Positions 45,800 through 59,235 are shown, counted from the first letter of the stretch. The stretch: DNA of 64,000 bases from Karalla daura (GCA_029224185.1 CM055192.1:22904739-22968738), one strand, 5' to 3'. The notes: generated by a model not told the origin, from the sequence alone. Program-made: numbers and translations.

Positions 45800-48700
45800 A
45801 AGAGTGAGTGGCTGTCTTTCATTTTTAGTTCCGAGTGTGATATTTGACATCATGACGGTTCAGGGATTGCAAAATATGTCATGATTCACCTTTCTGGAGA
45901 CCACAAATATCTCTAAACAGGACCGATATAATAAGGGCTCAATGCTGGCTGAAACTGGCTGCTAAACAGTCACTAAAACTGTTACTTGAGTGACACAGGG
46001 CATCAGAGCTGTCAAGTGATCTAATTTAGAAATTTCCCAAGGTCTCCTGACTTCCTTCAGTAGTTTTTGTTAAGCTTCTTTCAGCCTTTCCTGGAACAGA
46101 GTCTGTGTCCTAGCTGTGACAAACAACCACCTGCCAAGAATCTCTGATATCCTCCATTGTTTCCGTGTTTACAGGCTTGTGTCGAGTTAAACATAAGTAA
46201 AACCCGAGAAAAGCTCTTGGTACATTATGTCCAGTGGAATTACTCTTGAAGCGACGCATTTGGCTCCCCCACATTACCAAAGCTGTCTGGAATGGATGTT
46301 AAAAGGCCGGTTAAATGCTTTTTCAATGCAGGTGGACCAAATAAGTGGCTTATCTCCTGAACTAATGCAAAAGAACAGGATGGAGTGAGAGAGACTGCTG
46401 ACTGGACTTATGGCTTTGGCAAATTTGAGGCTCTTTTCACTGAGCAGTTCCCAGCTGTAAATTTACAGTGTTTGTGCAAGCCGCTATTAAAACCAAATCC
46501 ATGGCCCGGCCAAGGTCGTTCGTTTTAGCAGGCCTGCAGGGAGGAATTCTTCTCCTGACAGATTGCCTGTCCTTTCAATTCAGAGAAAATATAACAGACA
46601 GGAGAAAATTAAAGCGTATACATGTGTACATATCAACCTGCCTTCGTGTCAGATTTATAGTCGTGCTTCCAGGAGGTAACGCAGAGCAATTTCACATGAC
46701 ATCCAACAAACTGAGGGATGGAGGAGGAGCTCACACAAAGCTTAGAGGCGAAGCAAGGAGGACGCAAGTAAACCTATTTTTGCTCTCGCATATATATTTA
46801 TATATAAAGTGAATGTGTTTTGATTATGAAAAGGACACAGCCACGTTTCCCTTGGTTTCCAAGTGATGTGAACTGCATTTATTGTGTGCCGTAATAGCGG
46901 TCGTTACCTTATAAGGTACATTATGAGAGTGTGTGCTCATTTTAAGGTGACCTCATCCTATAACACAAGCTATAAAAGTGTGTGTGGTTTTATGTGTGTA
47001 CGGACGCGCACACACCCGGTGAGCATGCAGCAGTGATTTCATTGATTATCACACAAAACATAATGAGAAACACAGACCTCATTCCCGCACACACACACAA
47101 CAAAAATCCCATTCTCCAGAAATCATTTACGGTATTTTTTTGTTTTTTGGGTTTTGTTTTGTTTTTTTGTCTGGGTAAGACAAGGCCTTGCATTGTGGTT
47201 GTGTCTGTGGCGACGCGTTGGTGGATTGTATCTGTTCATCAGTTCTGTGTGGGTGAAGACCAAAATGGAGACTCACAGGGTCAGCGAACGTACACACTCC
47301 AGCAGTGTTCCTGAGCAAAGACAGGGCATCAATCCCATCTCTGGTGACCTTTGACCTTTTGATGGAAAAAGTAATTGAAAAGACATAGATTTCTCACCAG
47401 TGACCTACTAAGACATTTCGTGATTTTACAACTAGATCGTCTTAAGATTGATCCGTAATTAACTGGCATTTCAGGCTTAAATAGTTTTAGGGTTGTTGTG
47501 AGCTAAGTAACTAAATGGGCAATGCAAGAACACAAAGTCTGATTATATCTAATCTATGGAAATATATGGACTAATATGACCAATGGGTGCTTCATAAGTG
47601 GCAGCGGAAGAATGAAGCAAAGCAGCAAGTGCCAAAAGCTGCACTTCCTGAAACATCTTCTTGAAGAGTCAGTTCACAAGCTCAACATGAGAACATGAAA
47701 CAAAAAGACCTAGAACAAAAACCTCCCGGCCCATGTTCGTGATAACTGTATGAGAGGGGGAGTGATTTATCACTTGGTTTCACAATGGCTTCTCAGAAAC
47801 CAGTGGGTGTCATCATATGGACTTGGTCCATGTTTCCACACAGACCTCATGTTTGTAGATACATGAAAGATAGTAGGATATGCTCATACTGACAGAGTGC
47901 ACGGTCATTACTGCTGCCGCTGCAGCCAACAATGCAAACTATAAATGCAGAATTCATCATGAGCAGTCTGACAATTTGTCTTCGTAGACGGTAGCGAAAC
48001 AGACATGTATTTATTTAAAAATGCATTATTCCTTCCCATAAACACAGCAGAAGAACTACAGTCTCCATTTATACACGTTGTTTTGACACAAAGTAACATG
48101 AGCTCATAACACACCCCCATTTCTGTGTCCAACACCGATTAGTATATTAAAACCTCTTCTGGACACTCACAACAGGCACATCATTTATTTAAGCTGAGGC
48201 CAAGGAGAATTATTGTTGTGTACTGTAAAATCCCGAAGCCTTTTAGAAGATCAAAGTTCCTCAACGTAACCTTCATCGTTCAGCATCACGTCACATTTGC
48301 CGGCAAATCCAACACAACGCACTTGACTGCCGTACGTGCACATACATGCACACACACACCCCCACCCACACACATTCGCTGGAAATCACACTGTAGCGAC
48401 ACTCACAGTGTCACATAGATCAAACAAAGGTGTGCGAAAATATCCCTCCAGCTGCATTTTGAGCCATAAGCTCATTATTTAACACCCCTATGATGTTAAG
48501 AATTCAGTGTGTTGCGATTAACCAAAACATTTCCATAGGCGTGGCCTTTATTTTTAATATTTATTTTACATATTACACAACCTTTAACTTTATTCCTTGC
48601 AAACAAACCACATCAAAGATGCTCCTTTCATTCGCTCAAGTTTGCTTCCAACGCTTTTTCATTCGAGTGCATGGATCCTCTCTGCGCCCACAGTTTGCTT

Positions 48701-49160
48701 CTCTTTCTCTCCCCTTTATTGTTTGGTACTTCTCGACACCCCCTTGTCGCCAAAAACACCATCTCTTTCTGTATGAGAAGTATAGAAGTGGATCTGCTGC
48801 GAGGCCCCTGAAAGGAAGTTATTTTGCAAAGAGATTTACTGCCTGTTTGACCCTAAGGGAGAAGGATGTAGGCATTACGCCCTGTGCAGGTGTATGAATG
48901 ATTTCTCAGGCTCACCCTCCTTTATATCGAGTGCTGAATAAAAGGCCACAGGATTTACCTCTTCATCAGATGAGGATTTTAACATCGCAGGGTAAACGTC
49001 CCAAACAATGAAGAGGAATCGCGGCTCTCCACTGTCTTTATTCTCGCTCATTCTTTCTCTCTGCTGGATCAGAGTCATCCCTCAGGCCAGCCCATTATTG
49101 GAGGCAGAGCTTTCCGGAGTAAATCATCTGGTTAATTCCTCGCCTTACTTTCTCCCCGCC
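45800..49160. other. Gene-poor stretch, nothing firm
   Basis: Contains CA/TG-poor mixed sequence and a T-rich run at 47130-47170. Short ORFs (for example 114 aa at 46468-46812 and 135 aa at 48490-48897) have no domain-like features, no flanking splice sites that I can defend, and ordinary intergenic composition. Confidence 0.45.
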
Positions 49161-49440
49161 CGTATTTGTCATCGCCGATGCTGCCTTTGATCAGCCAGCC
49201 GGGCCGACTTGTTGTGCTGTTTGCCGTGAGACCGACGACAATAAATTACAGTTGCTCATGATCAGTTATTATGCAGATATGGAACAAAACACGCTCCCCA
49301 TTATGAATAGAATAATTGACTTGTAACAGGTAAATTACAGGGGCAGTTCGCCTGCTGTCAGAGCTGTCAATGGCTGTTTAGGGCTGTTTGTCAGTTTTCA
49401 GTGTAGCTTCTATTGTGTTGTTGTTGACAGGCATTTTAGC
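49160..49440. promoter_or_regulatory. Candidate conserved non-coding element
   Basis: Homeodomain/POU-type words (CAATAAATTACAGTTG, TTATTATGCAGAT, AATAATTGAC, TAAATTACAGG) and four MEIS-type sites: CTGTCA at 49355-49360 and 49364-49369, a TTTGTCAG at 49387-49394, and TGACAG at 49425-49430. Unique sequence without ORF. Function inferred. Confidence 0.33.
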
Positions 49441-50007
49441 ACCTCTTTAACAAGTCACAGAATCTTTTATTTAGACATGTATTAATCTCGCTTTTCTTGA
49501 AAGGAAAGAAAAGTGCCAGTGGGTCTGAAAATACTCTCCTCTGTGAAATGTAGCCTCCAATAAGAAAAATTAAAGTCAACCTTAAATTAGATTTTTTTTA
49601 AAGTCACAAAATCAGTGCAGCAATTTATATTTTTGGGATGTTTGTTTTGACTTGAATACTCCGAATTATATTCGCCAATGGGAATAAATTGTGTTTGTTT
49701 GGTTCTGACTGACAGTTTTGGTATTAGTAATTTGATTTAAATGTGTGTGCGTGCATGCATCTTTGTATGCGGGGGAAGAACTGCAAATAGTTTGTTATTA
49801 GTGTTGCCAGACTGACTGGTTCTCTGCCCATTTGGGTTGCTATTTAATTTGATTTTGTGTGTGTTTTCCTTTTTTCTCCTGTGGGTTACCCCACAGAAAA
49901 ATTATCTGTTCCAGTTCCTATGACTGAGACTGAGTGTGCCGTTGAACAGACAGCGGCTGAAAGCACACTCGGTTTGACTTGGATTGACGAGACTGTTCCG
50001 CCTAGCA

Positions 50008-50030
50008 CGACAGGGATTTGCATCTCCAAT
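50008..50030. promoter_or_regulatory. Perfect POU octamer ATTTGCAT
   Basis: ATTTGCAT at 50016-50023 in non-repetitive sequence; one of two exact octamers I noted in the window. A single 8-mer is weak evidence. Confidence 0.2.
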
Positions 50031-50654
50031 ACAATCGTTAACTACTGACGTGCTCATCTCGAGACATCGGTGACATCTGCAAGCAGCGCTCTCTTGTGCT
50101 GTTTACTGCTGCACCGTGTCACAGTTGTTGGTCGCCAGCTACTTATCATCAAAGATTACCAGGCGGCGGTTAGAAATGTACTGGGCATCCACCGCTCGCT
50201 GCTTCAGATGATTGAGCTATGTGTGGGATTGGCAGCACACGCGGGCACTTTCCGAAGACGTCTCTAATCAAACCTGAACTCCAGAGCTGTTTCTCAGGTG
50301 TAACCAGGTAAATTAGGTGCGTTTAAACCTGTGATGGAAACACAAATCATCACCACATGGTGCCAGTGGAAAGTTCTCTTGTCGGACAAAATGTTACAAC
50401 AAAGCCTGATAGAAAAAATTCAAAAGGTTATTTTGTAATAGAGTCTGAAACAAAAGTCTCGTAAAAGGTGAGCTTTCATCTCTCCTCAAGAGAAACTTTG
50501 GTATGTTCAACAATTAACAAGCGCAGGACCTGGGATAAACGCCCAGTCGGATTTAGGGCCTTTCTGTGTGGAATCTCCTTGTTCTCCATGTGTCTGCCGC
50601 CCCAAAACTTGCATGTTCAGACTACATCGCCCCTCTTTGTGAGTGTGAAAGTGA

Positions 50655-50680
50655 ATGGTGTGTGTGTGTGTGTGTGTGTC
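50655..50680. repeat. (GT)n microsatellite
   Basis: About 11 GT units. Confidence 0.92.
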
Positions 50681-50804
50681 CTGAGAGACCCGTACATGGT
50701 TTGTTCCTTAGTGAAATGGATGCATTCAAGAAACTGAAGCCTCAACTGCCCCTTATGCTGTGTCGTCAATGTCTGCATGTGTGTAAACAGATGAGGGAAT
50801 CGTC

Positions 50805-50880
50805 TGCCTCCGGTGTATGAATGGGTGTGAATGGGTGAATGTGGTTTGTAAAGAACCAGTCCATTTACATTTTCTACTAT
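50805..50880. repeat. Fish repeat tail (GAATGGGTGAATGTG type)
   Basis: GTATGAATGGGTGTGAATGG, GTGAATGTGGTTTGTAAAG and AGTCCATTTACATTTTC match the 3' part of a common teleost dispersed repeat. Confidence 0.6.
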
Positions 50881-53019
50881 CTAATTTTTCAACCACAGCT
50901 TCTGTATTTTAGACCAAAGGGGTGCACAAGGACTGGATGCTGCGTTTCTATCTCTCTATTGTCCAAACTGTGAGGCAAGATTCCCCCGTTTACCAAAGGA
51001 CAAACTCAGTATCACCCATTGTTACATAGTTATGATGGTGAAATGTTAACATTGTGGTCTAGATGTAGAAGCAGGACAATAGGTGTTGAAATCACAGAAG
51101 CACAATGTAATGTCTCCCTGGAGTCAGTTGGCAGCGTGTTTGGTATCAACCAGATATTAAGTCCATTATTCAGGAGGGTTCAGCATCTATGTGCAAGTCT
51201 AATGGCATCTCTGCTGAAGGTATAGGTGCTGTGTAATATGGACACTGTACAAGCAGAGGCACCCAATAAACTCCAGTTGCCAAAAAGACGAGCAATGTGA
51301 CATCACCTCGCCTCATCAAAATGAATACAGTACGACAAAAGCATCTTTTATCGCTGTTTTCAGGCACACACAGTCTGAAACATTGTGCCGCTGGGGTAAT
51401 TTCATTTGTCACACGCTACACGTGATATAAACGTTGCACTGTGCAGCTCTGGTCATAACACGGAATTACACGACCGTGATTCATTTATGGTCACGCGAAC
51501 GTTTAACATATCTCATGTAGATTTATTTGTCTATCTATTTATTTTAGTAGGGGTCAGAAGGAGGTGAATGCTGAGTGCAGAAGACTGAAGACTGGAGAGA
51601 TCAGTTCTTGAACGCATGTAAATGCCTCCTGTTTTTTAATAAAAAATGAGGAATATTATTCAGATTTATCTGTGGAGGCGAGCTCCCTCCATTCTTCAGC
51701 GCGATCTGCCACGGCTTGCGTTGGCTGGCAGATTGTATCAGCAAACACGGCAGCTGTACGCACTGTACATGCTGCGAGACAAAATAAGAAGAAGAGGGTT
51801 TAGTGATAAAACTGTGAAGGATTATCTGTCATTTGGCGGGCCCGTGGTGATTTGCTATCAAAACGGATTTTGCGGAAAAAAGGAATGACAGGAATGGAAA
51901 GATGATGGAAGAGGATGGAAAAGAGGAAGAGGAGTGGAGGCGGAGGGGGATTGGAGATGGCAGAAGGAGGGGGTGGTTGTCATGCAGGGAGGATTTTGTT
52001 TTCTGTGTAATTTCTTGCCCCTTTCCCCTCCCTTCATGACACCACCCCTTTTGCAATGAGCTGAGTGTCAGTCACATCTTGAACTTACCAAGCAAACGCA
52101 GTGGAATGATTGGAGCTGTCACTCAAAGTAATGTGTTGTTTGCCACTGGAGAAACTGGGAGCAAGACAGAGGTAGGGCGAGGAAGCGAGTTTTCACTGTG
52201 TGGAATACATTATGTCTCACAGAAGCTCACTCAACATCCACGCCTGAGATCACAAACACCAAGTTTGACGCTGGCATAATAGATGCACGCGTTTATAAGC
52301 CTCCCCTTGACTCAAGCGTCACAGGGATGAAATGAAACTCTGCAGCTTTAACCTGCTCTTTGCCTCCAGGGAAAGTTCAAATAAAGAAACCTCTCGATGC
52401 CAACTTTCTATAAGCATGAGAAGATGCCGGTTCGGCGTCGTCAAGGATCCGTCTGTATGCGAGCCAAAAGGCTTTTTGACATACTCAAACTGGAACTGTA
52501 AACAACCAATTGGATACGCGGACAAAGCCTGCTGTTTCACTCCCCCGAAAATTGTTTCGTCTCACATAGTAAGGCTATAGAGCAAGTGACTGTGGTGAGG
52601 ACACTAACGTGCTTTGAACCCACAACAAAACAAGTCTGCCTCCTTTCCCTCTGTAAAATTAACCAGCAGGAGCCAAATAACATGTGACTGGTTCTCTCCA
52701 GCCCTTTGACTCACCCGGTGTATCCACTCCAGGCAAACGCCCCTATTGTGCTAAACTTGTCACCCCGCTGACAGGCTAATATCCTCATTCCTGGGAGCTG
52801 AGTGGCCGTCTCTTGAAGTTTTAAAGGGAGGTGTGAGATGAGGCACCTTTGCTCATCAAAGACAGCACAATCATCTCTTAAGCCACGGCAGTCGGCACTG
52901 AAGGTTAGTGGGAGCTGGAGGTGATTTTATAGCACCCAGCTGGCTGCCTATTCAGCATGACTGACAGAAGGGGTGTAGGATGTGAGGATCCCCCCATAAG
53001 CTACGGGGGGCCGTATGTG

Positions 53020-53340
53020 GAATGGAAATTCATTTACGCTAATGCAGATACATTTGCAAATCCGTAGACAGTTTTACATGCTCTGAAAATTGCCCCTGTC
53101 CTCTGATATCCATCATCCCCGCTGCTGGAAAATAATGAAGTTGCTTTTGCACAATTATACATACATATTTAATGAAATAAAAATTTGGATGAACTGTCAC
53201 AGCCTCTGTCATTGACTTGGAATTGCGTCTAACTCAACATCATCAAGTAGGACCTCGTCCAGTATAACGCATTAGCTCTTAAGTGATTTCTTTACTCATT
53301 ATGAAGTAGCTGTCAAATGAATCTCTCCATGAATTTAAAA
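53020..53340. promoter_or_regulatory. Candidate conserved non-coding element with ATTTGCAAAT
   Basis: Palindromic octamer-like ATTTGCAAAT at 53052-53061, CGCTAATGCAGATAC just before it, AAATAATGAAG and TTAATGAAATAAAA later, and AGCTGTCAAATG near 53310. AT-rich but not simple repeat. Function inferred. Confidence 0.28.
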
Positions 53341-53499
53341 TGGAAATTTGATCGACAAGAAGTCACACAATCCCACAGGTCTATGGTTGAACCATGTTAC
53401 ATGAAGTTTAGTAGAGCTCCAAAAACAAAGCATTTCCTTTTGGCGCTAAAACTGCTCTTCACATGTTATGCTGACGCGTAGTGTAATTTTTGACATTTT

Positions 53500-53765
53500 C
53501 TTGGGTGACATAGTGGATAGGTAAATTGTGTTATCACCTCACAACAAGGTCTGAGATTCAGATCTGAGCCAAATTTGCATTGAATGTTCACCCCATGTCT
53601 GAATAGGCTTTCTCCAGCTAAAACATGCATGTTAAGAGCCACTCCAGCCACTAACTCGCCCGACCTGACCAGTGTGTATTCCCTCTCCTCAGTCTATGTG
53701 CGTTGGAGATTGAGCATCAGAAGATCCCCATGGGTAGGATAAAATGGGTAGGATAATAGATGGAT
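53500..53765. repeat. Teleost interspersed repeat remnant, forward orientation
   Basis: GGTGACATAGTGGATAGG, TATCACCTCACAACAAGGTC, GATTCAGATCTGAGCC, TTGCATTGAATGTTCACC, TTTCTCCAGCTAAAACATGC, ATGTTAAGAGCCACTC and CCAGTGTGTATTCCCTC occur in the family order. Confidence 0.65.
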
Positions 53766-54914
53766 AATGTCATGACTAGATGATAGAGCATTGTGTTTAG
53801 TAGCAGTTGTCTGTATCCCTACTGTGCTAGTGCATTGCTCACACTGAAGGGAATGAGAAGGCCACTGTGCTGTAACAGGCCTGAGAACAGCCTAATAATG
53901 TTGGCCAGACATCTGAAGTGCTGTAAACACCACTTACCAGTTTCAACACGTAACTACATTCTCTCCTATTACTTCACACCTGACATTAGAATGCCTCTCT
54001 TCATGCGTCTCGAGAGACTGCTTGCGATTGGATCTTCTTTTTTCTTTTGCTCTATATGCAAATACGCACCTTCTTCATTTCTGTTTCTTTCATAGCGGAA
54101 ATGGAAATCAGACGGCCTCTTGTAAGACTATCGTCTGTGTAGTTGAGTAATTGGTTCCTACATCCAGGAGACATTTTCACATTTTGTATTTGGCCTAAGC
54201 ATTGTTTTGTGTCCAGGTTTACGCTCAAATGATCTCTTACTGAGTCCAGAATGAGGAATCTGGTGTACAAATGCAACACAGGAAATCCTTGTGACCTATA
54301 TTCTATTATGCGTCCTGCATAATAGAATTGGTGTGGTTGGACACAAATATCTCAGAGTCAAGGAAACAATGGTTTACGTTGTCAGACAGGTTAGATTTGA
54401 CTGACGTGGAGGAATTGCTTCTCACCTTTGGTGAACGCAAACGCATTCATGAACTACTGTACAATCAAACATCTGACAGCACAGACAGGAAAATATGTCA
54501 ATGAGAAGTGTGTTGGAGCACAACATAAGTGAGACCAGAGGCAGGAGAACAAAGGCTGAACCTGCTGTGGCGCAGTGGAGTCAACGGGCTGTGTCTGCCC
54601 CTCCTCATAAATTAGTGTCATTCCAAAGGAGACGGAAGATGTTTGACCGATTTCCTGTTGTTTTTGTGTTTCTGTGTTGACTGAGTGCATTTTGAAATGA
54701 ACCTGAGATCACAAGCTTTTTTTTTTCTTTTTTCCTTTACATGAAGGGACTTTTTCCGCTGAAGTGAACAAAACATGATTTCACAAGCTCTGTACATGAG
54801 CGTCAACGGAAAGGTCAAAATCACAAGTGACAGCTAAACCATAGGCAGCAGAAACATGAGCGGGGAGGCTTCCTGCAGTAGATAGATTCAATCGTACGAA
54901 AAAAGACGAAGACT

Positions 54915-55040
54915 GCTTGGTGGTGAGTGGTTAGTGCCGTCGCCCAACAGCAAGAGGGTCCCCGCAGTCCAAAAACAGACTGATTGATCGATTGGAGACT
55001 TTTTTAATTGATGCTGCGTGACTTGGAGAGTAAATGATGT
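54915..55040. repeat. Teleost interspersed repeat fragment with internal deletion
   Basis: TGGTGAGTGGTTAGTGCCG, CAACAGCAAGAGGGTCCC and GTCCAAAAACAGACTGATTG are the start and middle of the same family as 53500-53765, with the central part missing. Confidence 0.55.
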
Positions 55041-55434
55041 GTGGAGTTCCATTTCCATTTCAATTTTTCTCAAACTAAAGCAATAATTCGGAAATCTCCA
55101 GAGTAAAGTACAATATCTCTAAAGTACACTTGTTACTTGCAAAATTAATTAGGGTATTTTACGCATGAGCCTTAGCTCTTCAAACATCCCGTAATTTCCA
55201 TAAAATGTCACCCTTAAGGAAGATGGAGCAAAACATTTTGCATTTCCACAATTTTACTAGATATTTTAATAACTCTAGGACAAGTTGAGTCTCACTCCAT
55301 ACTGGTTTGTAAGGGGCGATCACAACAATGTTCTTTTGATATTTGAGTTTGTTTATGTTGATATTTAGATGTTTCCATAACCAGTTTTTTAAGTGTTGTG
55401 CATTTCTAGGAGTAATGGAAATTCACCATATGTG

Positions 55435-55545
55435 TGTGCCCTATGATGGAGGGGAAACCTGTCCCCGCCTTCGCCCTATTTGAGCTGGTGATAGACATAC
55501 CCAACCCAGTTAAGGCAAATGGATGAATGGAAAGAGCCCAAAAGA
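55435..55545. repeat. Teleost interspersed repeat fragment, tail part
   Basis: CCCTATGATGGAGGGGAAAC, CTGTCCCCGCCTTCGCCC, GAGCTGGTGATAGACATAC, AAGGCAAATGGATGAATGG: the tail of the same family. Confidence 0.6.
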
Positions 55546-56269
55546 CAAGACCCTAGATTTCACTTCTTACACCACAACCTAGTTCACCCTCTGGACAGAT
55601 AAGATGCTGAAAGTCGTCATGCAGTATTAACCACTGGCATCTCCGGCTAATATAAGGCTGGTGACAGAAGAAGAAGAAGTTTGGCTTTGGACAAAACATC
55701 TGAATAATTCTTCATCTTGCCTACAACTTCTCTCACAAGAACAGATGAAGCTATTCACCTCCTCTGCTTGCCTCAGTGCTGCCTCGGTGCTGCGAAAATC
55801 AAGACAGATAGGCAGGGAGTAAGGATGGCTGTCTGGTGGAAGGTGGAGGGCAGAGGGAGGTGGAGGGAAAAGGTGTAATTAATGTTTCACAAACTCAATC
55901 ATTTCCCTCAAGGCAAACTTTCGCCCCATCATCCCTCTCTCTCAGAAAATTAAATGATACTCCTCTTGTCTTCCTTTTTTCTCTCTCGCTCCCCCTGTCA
56001 CCCGGGTGTCTCTGTGTGAACTTTAAGGGATTAGGCTTGCGAGGGCTGGCTGGTAGTTATGGCTGCAGGGAGGACTCCTCAGGTTTCACTCAGGGCCGCG
56101 TGTCTCCCCGAGGCGACAGGGAGATGTCAGCGTCTGTCAGCCTCTGTCTGTCATCTAAGCCCTGTCAGCGCCGACTCTGCCCGCGCTCCATCACGGCTCT
56201 GTCGCTCCGAGTTTTCTTCTGGCTTATGATCTGAGACACCCAGACGGTGCAACTGGCTTCACAACTCGA

Positions 56270-56300
56270 CTCCCACCACCACCACCACCACCACCACCGC
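56270..56300. repeat. (CCA)n trinucleotide repeat
   Basis: About nine ACC/CCA units. Confidence 0.93.
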
Positions 56301-56475
56301 CCCTCGGCGACCCTCTCTCCTCGCCGCCGAAACCTCACGTGACACAACAAACACAAGGTCAAGGTGTCTGTCATGTTTCACTGTGTGGGTTTGAGCGTAA
56401 ATGCCGGAGCGTCACATTGTTGCCGGTGCTGGTGCATGAAAGCCGGGCGTGTCACCTTGCCTGTGCAGTGAGTAC

Positions 56476-56520
56476 ATGTGTGTGTGTGTGTGTGTGTGTG
56501 TGCGTATGTGTGTGTGAGTG
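56476..56520. repeat. (TG)n microsatellite
   Basis: About 13 TG units, then CGTATGTGTGTGTGAGTGCG. Confidence 0.93.
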
Positions 56521-57117
56521 CGTTTTGAGTGACAGCATGAGTGAGGTGCAGCCAGGCGGCGGCTCTTTGTAAAAGTGCACCTTCCTTCTCTTCCCACAAG
56601 TCCCTCCTGGCAACAAACTGTCACGGCTGACAGCCCTCACAAAGGAAGGAGAGGGAAGGGAGGCAGGGGGTACGGGGATTAAAAAAAAAGTTTAAGAGAT
56701 GAAATTAAAGCAAAGAAGGGAACCTGACAGCACCTTGAGAAGAGGCATTGTCTGTGAGGGGAAATATATCTGTGCGAGCGAGCTTTGATCAGTGGAGGAT
56801 GAGAGCAGAGAAGAGCTTGTAAAGCTGGTTCCTGAAGCCCATTGAAGAGTGGAGAGAAGAAGAAGAAGAAAATCAGCCTCACAATTACTTTCCACTCAGG
56901 CTCAGAGGAGAAACAGTATTCTCGTTAGCGAGCCTGCCGTGGACTTTATTTATTCTCTTTTGGCCTTCACGCTATACCTCTCTTGCTCTTTTCTGTCTAC
57001 TTACCTCTGTTGTTGGAAAATCCACTGTGGTCGAAAGATGAAGAATACTAAAAGTACAACAGTAGTAAAGATGAAACGTGTTTTCCCAAGAACAAAACAG
57101 CTGTTTGAAGGGTGGCA

Positions 57118-57180
57118 ATGGAGGGAGGAGGAGAAGAAGGAGGAGGAGGAGGCGGAGGAGAAAGAGGAAGTTTTAAGAGA
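57118..57180. repeat. GAG-rich purine tract
   Basis: GGAGGAGGAGAAGAAGGAGG-type purine run of about 60 bp. It creates a Glu/Lys-rich open frame that I do not take as a gene. Confidence 0.85.
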
Positions 57181-57703
57181 CGAAGCTTTGAAACACATGA
57201 AGGAGAGTGCTGAAAATGAGGAGCTGGAGGGAGGAAGAGGGAACTAGAGTGGAAGTGGTGCAGGGGGTGGGAGGAGATAATCACCTTTTCTTCCTTCATT
57301 TTGTGATTCAGTGTGTGCGTGCATGGGGGGGAGGGAGGGTCCGTATGAGGAGCACTGCTCTGGTGCCCTCTCACTACTATGGGAGCACTTTGATAGACAA
57401 AGCATCGAGGTGAAGGGGAACCTCCTGCTGAGGAAGATCTGAGGAGGCTGTTTACAGAGGAGCTTGTCTGATCTAAAGCCATGCTTGCCCTCTTGTATGG
57501 AAAACACTTGGCCTTTGATGTCTCTCTCCCTCCTTACTTTTAGTCTTTTCAGCGCCGCTACTTACTCTCATCAGTGGGCGACACATGTATTATCATTCAG
57601 GGGGGACCTCGGGAGATCTAATGTATTCTGTGACAATGTAGTTTAGATGCGAGTGCAAGGCAGTTCTTCAAAATACAAATCGGTGAAGGTGAGAAAAAGG
57701 CGC

Positions 57704-57705
<2 letters not shown>

Positions 57706-57753
<48 letters not shown>
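57706..57753. repeat. (GT)n microsatellite
   Basis: About 23 uninterrupted GT units. Confidence 0.97.
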
Positions 57754-57754
<1 letters not shown>

Positions 57755-58254
57755 AGCGTGCACACTGACAGGGTCAAACAGGGCTTGTCAACAGGCAGTC
57801 TACTTTAATGTGACATATTAATGTGGCCTGCCAGCGCCAATAACACTGCACGAGTTGCACATGTGTGCATATTTATTAGAGTCCATAACTTTTGCTCCCT
57901 CATAAAATATTAAACCCCACTTGTGCTGGGAACTGCTGAGTGTGTTCATAAAGCAGCGAGCATGTTGTTTTTTCAGTCCCCGCTCAGACACTGGTTGAAA
58001 TGTGCTTGTCTGTGGGATTGTTTGTGCACATGTCTATGGTTGAGATTAGGGTGACTGTTATTCCATCTGTGCGGTTCATGGGTGTTCAAGATAATAGGGG
58101 TGAGAAATATGACAACTTCGAGCGCGGATTTGAGTTTGTTATGTGTGGGAAAGAAAGAGAAACACAACAACTTTTTGCAGGCCATAGGAAGCCAACATTA
58201 GCATGGTTTTCAAGTTTAAAAAGTGGATGAATTCCTGCACTATAGCTCATAGTG

Positions 58255-58440
58255 CTGTGGTGCTTTCCATTTGAGTGATGCCTGCAGAGCTAACCCATGT
58301 TGATCAGTCAGACTATGAAGACAGGTAGACAAGGTGGACTGGTAATTAGCAAGAAGGATTTTGGGTTCAACTCTTGTGTGAAGTTTGGCTAAATGTGGGT
58401 TAAGAAAATGGATGGACAGACGGAGACAGGTGTTCATAGA
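58255..58440. repeat. Teleost interspersed repeat fragment
   Basis: TTGGGTTCAACTCTTGTGTG, AAGTTTGGCTAAATGTGGG and AAGAAAATGGATGGACAGAC resemble shortened forms of the same fish repeat. Confidence 0.4.
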
Positions 58441-59144
58441 TCATCAGTTTTGATATATTGCCTTAACCTTTTAAAATAGGGTAATAGTACATCAGGTCAT
58501 AAGTTCAGGCTGCCAAAACATCCAAACATACGTCTCTAAGGGTGTAGTTTGCTGTGGTCAAAATCTTAATTCAAATCAGCAACTTGTTGTCGTATTTCAA
58601 GTTCAATATTCTTTCACATAGTAAGTAAGGAATGGTCATTTTATTTTCTGTTAGACTTCAATCAAAGTGGATTTCGTGGTTAAGTCGGGGACATGCACAT
58701 TCAGTCAACTGTAAAACTAAATGTATGATATGTCACAGGGAAATCTTGTTTGAAGAAGTGGCAAGGAAAAGAAGTAATAAACAGTAATCTGTGTGGAACT
58801 GCCATTTTGTGTGTGAGAAGTGTTGACGTGGGATTGTTCCATAATGTGAACTTCAGAAACCACTGATGTCCACACAAACGGGTCCAGCGAAGCACTTTTC
58901 ATGTGTGACCAGGGTTCTGTAGAGAAAAAGAGGGAAGAAAAACAGTGGTGTGCATGCACGTGTGTTTCAGAGGTCTGCTTTTTTAAACTAATGGTGCACA
59001 TTATTGAAACAACAGATCACTCTGTTCTGGGATTGATTTATACTGCCTGTTATTTCACTTTAATCTATGGACATTATCTACACAGGATTTATGGACCATT
59101 AGCTCTGTGAGAAGCTGGAATGTAAATGAGGCATAATAAATCAA

Positions 59145-59235
59145 GTCAGATGAAACACTCTGAGCATGACAAGTTACTTGAGCTCTTATGGATGCCTCAG
59201 TAACTGCATTTGGATAATCAGGTCCTTGTGCTGGA
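59145..59235. promoter_or_regulatory. Short conserved-looking block sharing a motif with 25.6 kb
   Basis: ACTGCATTTGGATAATCAGG at 59203-59222 differs by very few bases from the sequence at 25643-25662. The surrounding sequence is not an obvious repeat in either place. Confidence 0.25.

Noticed and set aside
56849..57247. 132-aa ORF with Glu/Lys-rich end
   Set aside because: Half of it is the GAG-rich purine tract; no family features or splice context.
57048..57482. 144-aa minus-strand ORF rich in Pro/Ser
   Set aside because: Complement of the purine-rich tract and neighbouring low-complexity sequence.
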